Made by a program: the position numbers and the translations under genes. Below are positions 23,055-26,723 of a stretch of DNA of 26,723 bases, piece after piece. The notes under the pieces were generated by a model. The model saw only the letters and a program-made list of their open reading frames with translations, did no database searches and was not told the origin of the DNA. Numbering within the stretch: position 1 is the first letter of the stretch; every line of letters starts with the position of its first letter. The stretch lies in NCBI GenBank assembly GCA_047605205.1, contig JASGGE010000040.1, forward strand, positions 1 to 26,723, read 5' to 3'. This DNA comes from Siphonobacter sp047605205. GTDB taxonomy: Bacteria; Bacteroidota; Bacteroidia; Cytophagales; Spirosomataceae.

Positions 23055-26000
23055 ATGAAAAATTGTTTACCTAAACTGATGCTTTTATGGCTGACGTTTT
23101 TGAGTATTCCGGCACTTGCCCAGAAGATTACTGGTAGGGTAATCTCTGCGGACGGGCAGGGCTTGCCCGGTGTTTCCATTAAAGTTCGAGGAACCAATAT
23201 TGGTACAGTTACCAGCTCCGAAGGCCAGTTTACGTTAAATGCCCCCAGTCTTCAGGACAGCATCGCCGTTTCCTTTATAGGATATGCCACTCAGGTATTA
23301 CCTATTGCCGGACGTTCAGTTATCGACGTTACCTTACGTGAAGATGGGAAAGAACTGAATGAAGTAGTAGTAACTGCCCTGGGTATTCAGAAAGAGCAAC
23401 GTAAGTTGGGCTATGCTACAACCCAGATCTCCGGCAAAGATGTTACGGCTACTGCACCTACCAACTTTGCGTCTGCCCTGTATGGTAAAGCTCCTGGGGT
23501 TACTATTAATGCAAACACCGGTGGTGCAACCAGTGCCGTGGGTATTCAGATTCGGGGCGTAAACTCCATTGGGTATCAACGCCAGCCACTTGTAGTTGTG
23601 GATGGGGTCATCATCCGGAATGGTGATGCCAACAATGAGGGATACTGGAGCAACCAGAAAATCAATGGTAATGGTCTGTTAGATATTAACCCTGAAAACA
23701 TTCAGGATATTAACATCTTGAAAGGTGCCGCTGCCTCTGCACTGTACGGTTCTGACGCCAACTTTGGCGTAATTGTTATTACTACTAAAAACGGTAAAGG
23801 CCGGGTAGGTAAAGGTATTGGCGTAGATGTTAACCTTTCCGGAAACGTAGAGCAAGTATCAACCGCTCCTGACCTTCAAACCGAATGGGGCCCAGGTTAC
23901 GAACGTTCAGTAAACAAAGCTTCTTTTGGTGCTAGTGATGATGGTTTTATTCGTACAACTATAGACGGAACAGAAGTTAAGTATCCTAACTTCCGTTCAT
24001 ACGCTCAGTTTGGCCCAAAAATGGATGGCAGTGATGTATACTGGTGGGATGGTGAAACTCGCTCTTATGTATCACACAAAAACAACTGGAAAGAATTCTA
24101 TCGCACCGGTAGTAGTACCATTGCCAATATTGCCTTAAGTAATGCCACCGACAAAGGAAATTATCGTATTTCCTATACCCGCAACGATTATAAAGGTATT
24201 CAGATTGGTGGAAAGCAGGAAAAAAACACTTTTAACCTGAATGCAAAATACCTGATTACCCCCCGTTTAACATTAGACCTCGTTGCGAACTTCATTAATG
24301 AAAAAGTGTATAACCGTCCTCGGCAGATTTATTATCTGACCAATAACTTCGGGGGCTTCTTCAGTCCAGCGGATTACATGGGTGTCTACTTCAATAAGTA
24401 TCAGACAACGAAAGGTTATAAGTGGGTTGATTACAATTCTACTCTGGATTTGGACGAACGCCTCAAGTATAATATTCGGGCTAAAGACTTCCTGGATTTC
24501 TTATGGAACCAGTTAGCTAACAAATACGAAGAAACGTCTAATCGTTTTATGCCTGCTGCTACGTTGAATTACAACATTGCAAAAGGACTTAATCTGCGTG
24601 GCCGGATGGGTGTTGATTACACCAGTTTCTATCAGGAAACCAAAGAAAGAAGTACCCAGCCCATTTCTGCTGGTGCTACTGGTGCGTACGGCACAAACGC
24701 CAATATTTCAACGATCACGTATGGTGACCTTTTATTAACCTACGAACGTAGTCTTTCAGAAAAATTCAATGCTACAATCTCGGCTGGTTATCAAGGACGT
24801 AAAGAAAAGTACTCCACTAACTCAGCAAGTACCCGTGATGGTTTGACTTCTGAAAACTGGTTTAGCTTAAGTGCGAGTAAGACAACCCCAACTTCAGGAA
24901 GCTCTAGTATTGGATACCTGATTAAGGATGGGGTATTCGGTATTCTGGACTTAGAATACAACAACTTCTTATTCTTGTCAGGAACCTTACGCAGAGAGCG
25001 TTCTTCAACACTTGCTCCTGGAAATAATACATTCGTATATCCTGGGATAAGTACTTCGTTTGAATTAAGCAATGCAGTACAATTACCAGCTTTCTTCTCT
25101 TACAGTAAGCTTAGAGGTGCATGGGGCGTTGTAGGTAACCCACCTGATCGCTACGTTTCAAATATTGTTTATTCATCTGGCAGTATAGATGGTGTGCCTT
25201 ATTTAACGCCTGCTTCTTCTGGCTACGGTAATAGCTCGCTGAAAAACGAGATGAAGACTGAAATCGAATTTGGCTGGGAAAACAAATTCCTGAGAAACAG
25301 ACTTGGCTTTGACTTTACCTACTATAATAATAAGATCAAAGATCAGATTACTAGCTTAGGTACTCCTTCTACTATTGGTGCAAGTAGTGTATTGGTAAAC
25401 GTTGGGGATATGCGGAATTATGGGGTTGAAATATCATTGTATGGTACCCCCGTGAAGACCCAGAAATTCTCTTGGGATGCTCGTTTTAACTTCGCTATGA
25501 ACCGCGGCAAAGTAGTATCACTGGCTCAAGGTCTGGAACAACTTACTCTGGACAATAAAGACAACGGATCACTTTACGTATATGCCAAGCCAGGCGAAGC
25601 TGCTGGTAGTATCTGGGGTTATGACCATAAGAAAGATGCTAGCGGTAACTATATCGTAGGGGACGATGGTTTCTACGTAATTGACTATGACAACCTGGTG
25701 AAGTTTGGCAACATCCAATCTAAATTTTCGGGTGGTTTAATGAATACGCTGACTTACAAAAATGTGTCATTAAACTTGTTGACGGATTTTGTTTGGGGTG
25801 GTCAGATCATTTCGCTTTCCCGCTTGTATGGTACTGGAGCAGGTATGTACAAAAACTCCATCTTTGGTCGTGATGCGGCTCATGGTGGCTTGTCTTACTA
25901 CAGTGACGGTACGAATTTCGTTCAGGTTGCAAGTGGAACCACTCAGGGTCCTAATGGAGAGACCGTATTCGATGACGGTATCATTGCAAAAGGGGTAACT

Positions 26001-26369
26001 TCCACTGGTGAAGAAAACAAGAAAATTGTAGAGACACCACAATATTATCGTTATCACTACAACTGGGGTGGTTATCCAGGTTCGGGCTCTAACATTACCT
26101 ACAAAAACGCCGTATTTGATAATAACTACATCAAGGTTCGCGAATTATCTATTTCATATTCCTTCCCTGTACATATCAAATCTAAACTTAAAGTTCAAAA
26201 CCTAACGCTTTCGGCTTATGGTAGAAACCTTTTCTACATCTATAAGTCATTGCCAGGCTTAGATCCGGAAGAAGGCGTCGGAACCAGCTGGATTAGTAGA
26301 TCTACCTCGGTTGGTGGTGCTAACGCTGCTACCCGTTCATTTGGTGGTAGCCTTCGGTTCTCATTCTAA
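23055..26369 (+). CDS. SusC/RagA family TonB-linked outer membrane protein
   Basis: This 1104-residue protein is the outer-membrane channel of a SusCD nutrient-uptake pair. A signal peptide ends near residue 22 (IPALA). A carboxypeptidase-regulatory-like domain follows at about 24-105 (ITGRVISADGQGLPGVSIKVRGTN, GTVTSSEGQFTL), then a TonB-box-like NEVVVTALG, a plug at about 118-235 (SALYGKAPGVTI, IQIRGVNSI, PLVVVDGVII, ILKGAAASALYGS), and a 22-strand-type barrel ending GGSLRFSF. The plug segment GVIVITTKNG is the SusC/RagA signature. The ligand, a glycan or peptide, cannot be told from the sequence. The SusD partner starts 34 bases downstream. No sigma/anti-sigma pair or glycoside hydrolase lies beside it within the window, and its upstream leader is unusually long. 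Confidence 0.97.
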   Translation: MKNCLPKLMLLWLTFLSIPALAQKITGRVISADGQGLPGVSIKVRGTNIGTVTSSEGQFTLNAPSLQDSIAVSFIGYATQVLPIAGRSVIDVTLREDGKELNEVVVTALGIQKEQRKLGYATTQISGKDVTATAPTNFASALYGKAPGVTINANTGGATSAVGIQIRGVNSIGYQRQPLVVVDGVIIRNGDANNEGYWSNQKINGNGLLDINPENIQDINILKGAAASALYGSDANFGVIVITTKNGKGRVGKGIGVDVNLSGNVEQVSTAPDLQTEWGPGYERSVNKASFGASDDGFIRTTIDGTEVKYPNFRSYAQFGPKMDGSDVYWWDGETRSYVSHKNNWKEFYRTGSSTIANIALSNATDKGNYRISYTRNDYKGIQIGGKQEKNTFNLNAKYLITPRLTLDLVANFINEKVYNRPRQIYYLTNNFGGFFSPADYMGVYFNKYQTTKGYKWVDYNSTLDLDERLKYNIRAKDFLDFLWNQLANKYEETSNRFMPAATLNYNIAKGLNLRGRMGVDYTSFYQETKERSTQPISAGATGAYGTNANISTITYGDLLLTYERSLSEKFNATISAGYQGRKEKYSTNSASTRDGLTSENWFSLSASKTTPTSGSSSIGYLIKDGVFGILDLEYNNFLFLSGTLRRERSSTLAPGNNTFVYPGISTSFELSNAVQLPAFFSYSKLRGAWGVVGNPPDRYVSNIVYSSGSIDGVPYLTPASSGYGNSSLKNEMKTEIEFGWENKFLRNRLGFDFTYYNNKIKDQITSLGTPSTIGASSVLVNVGDMRNYGVEISLYGTPVKTQKFSWDARFNFAMNRGKVVSLAQGLEQLTLDNKDNGSLYVYAKPGEAAGSIWGYDHKKDASGNYIVGDDGFYVIDYDNLVKFGNIQSKFSGGLMNTLTYKNVSLNLLTDFVWGGQIISLSRLYGTGAGMYKNSIFGRDAAHGGLSYYSDGTNFVQVASGTTQGPNGETVFDDGIIAKGVTSTGEENKKIVETPQYYRYHYNWGGYPGSGSNITYKNAVFDNNYIKVRELSISYSFPVHIKSKLKVQNLTLSAYGRNLFYIYKSLPGLDPEEGVGTSWISRSTSVGGANAATRSFGGSLRFSF

Positions 26370-26403
26370 TTGACACTATTAACTACTTGATCATATCATA
26401 GTT

Positions 26404-26723
26404 ATGAAAAGAATTACCATTTCCTTTGTATGTCTTTTACTGAGCCTGGGTGCCATCATATCCAGTTGCACAAAGAAAGACATTGATGATGCCTACTTGA
26501 ATCCAAGTGGAGCTGTTTCAGCTGACGTACAACGTCTATGGGCTGGCTTACTTTTTAATGAATGCGTAAGCCCCCGTTACTGGAACTTATACACTTTTCT
26601 AATTCCAGAAATTGGTACCTATAGCCAACAAACTGGTTTTACCACTACAACTGGTGTATACGAAGAGGTAACCGCGTACAATGCAACCCGTTGGGATGTA
26701 TACTATACTAAAACAATGGCTCG
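26404..26723 (+). CDS. SusD/RagB family nutrient-binding lipoprotein (partial, cut by the window end)
   Basis: The first 106 codons of a lipoprotein gene are visible; the frame is still open at the window edge. The signal peptide ends in the lipobox IISSC (Cys22), which would anchor it to the outer membrane. The following text, NPSGAVSADVQRLWAGLLF and NLYTFLIPEIGTYSQQTGF, then EEVTAYNATRWDVYY, resembles the SusD-like nutrient-binding group (SusD/RagB superfamily). It would form the lid on the SusC barrel and capture the ligand at the cell surface. It lies 34 bases after susC and is surely cotranscribed. The ligand is unknown. Confidence 0.9.
   Translation, partial: MKRITISFVCLLLSLGAIISSCTKKDIDDAYLNPSGAVSADVQRLWAGLLFNECVSPRYWNLYTFLIPEIGTYSQQTGFTTTTGVYEEVTAYNATRWDVYYTKTMA

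Overview
The window looks like chromosomal DNA of a Bacteroidota member, most likely order Cytophagales (a Spirosomataceae-type lineage is my inference). Evidence: a SusC/SusD pair, a TonB receptor with an N-terminal carboxypeptidase-regulatory-like domain, a PorE-type lipoprotein, a SPOR lipoprotein, near-absence of Shine-Dalgarno sequences, and promoter-like elements matching the Bacteroidota pattern TTTG-N19-23-TAnnTTTG. I see no rRNA or tRNA gene, insertion sequence, phage gene or CRISPR array.

Layout. Positions 83-595 (-): an ECF sigma factor. 875-3181 (+): a TonB-dependent receptor whose promoter lies inside a perfect 16-bp inverted repeat. 3216-8247 (-): a PhzF-family protein, an outer-membrane-barrel-like protein with a helix-hairpin-helix domain, and a PorE-like TPR/propeller/CRD/OmpA lipoprotein. 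8605-10188 (+): an RluB-type pseudouridine synthase with a 290-residue charged tail. 10247-10561 (-): a DUF721/DciA-like protein. 10722-14706 (+): a glycosyltransferase, a NadR-type kinase, an LpxH-like metallophosphoesterase and a second glycosyltransferase, the last two almost touching. 14811-15698 (-): a PPK2 polyphosphate kinase. 15866-18196 (+): lipoprotein MsrA, PanB, a DUF2905 membrane protein and a Tat-signal Dabb protein. 18262-19278 (-): MurB. 19373-22241 (+): a SPOR lipoprotein, GDP-mannose 4,6-dehydratase, thymidine kinase and a rhodanese. After an 813-bp gap come susC (23055-26369) and the start of susD, cut by the window end.

How the genes relate. Many products serve the cell envelope: nutrient import (TonB receptor, SusCD), outer-membrane and peptidoglycan anchoring or possibly type IX secretion (PorE-like, SPOR, MurB), and sugar or lipid decoration (two glycosyltransferases, Gmd, LpxH-like). 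The rest are housekeeping (tdk, panB, ppk2, pseudouridine synthase). The genes sit in short, often single-gene units separated by long, near-perfect stem-loops, several at convergent junctions. I found no complete novel multi-gene system. The best leads are the operator-like repeat at 812-846, the helix-hairpin-helix barrel protein, the PorE-like lipoprotein near a SigP-like sigma factor, and the long leader before susC.
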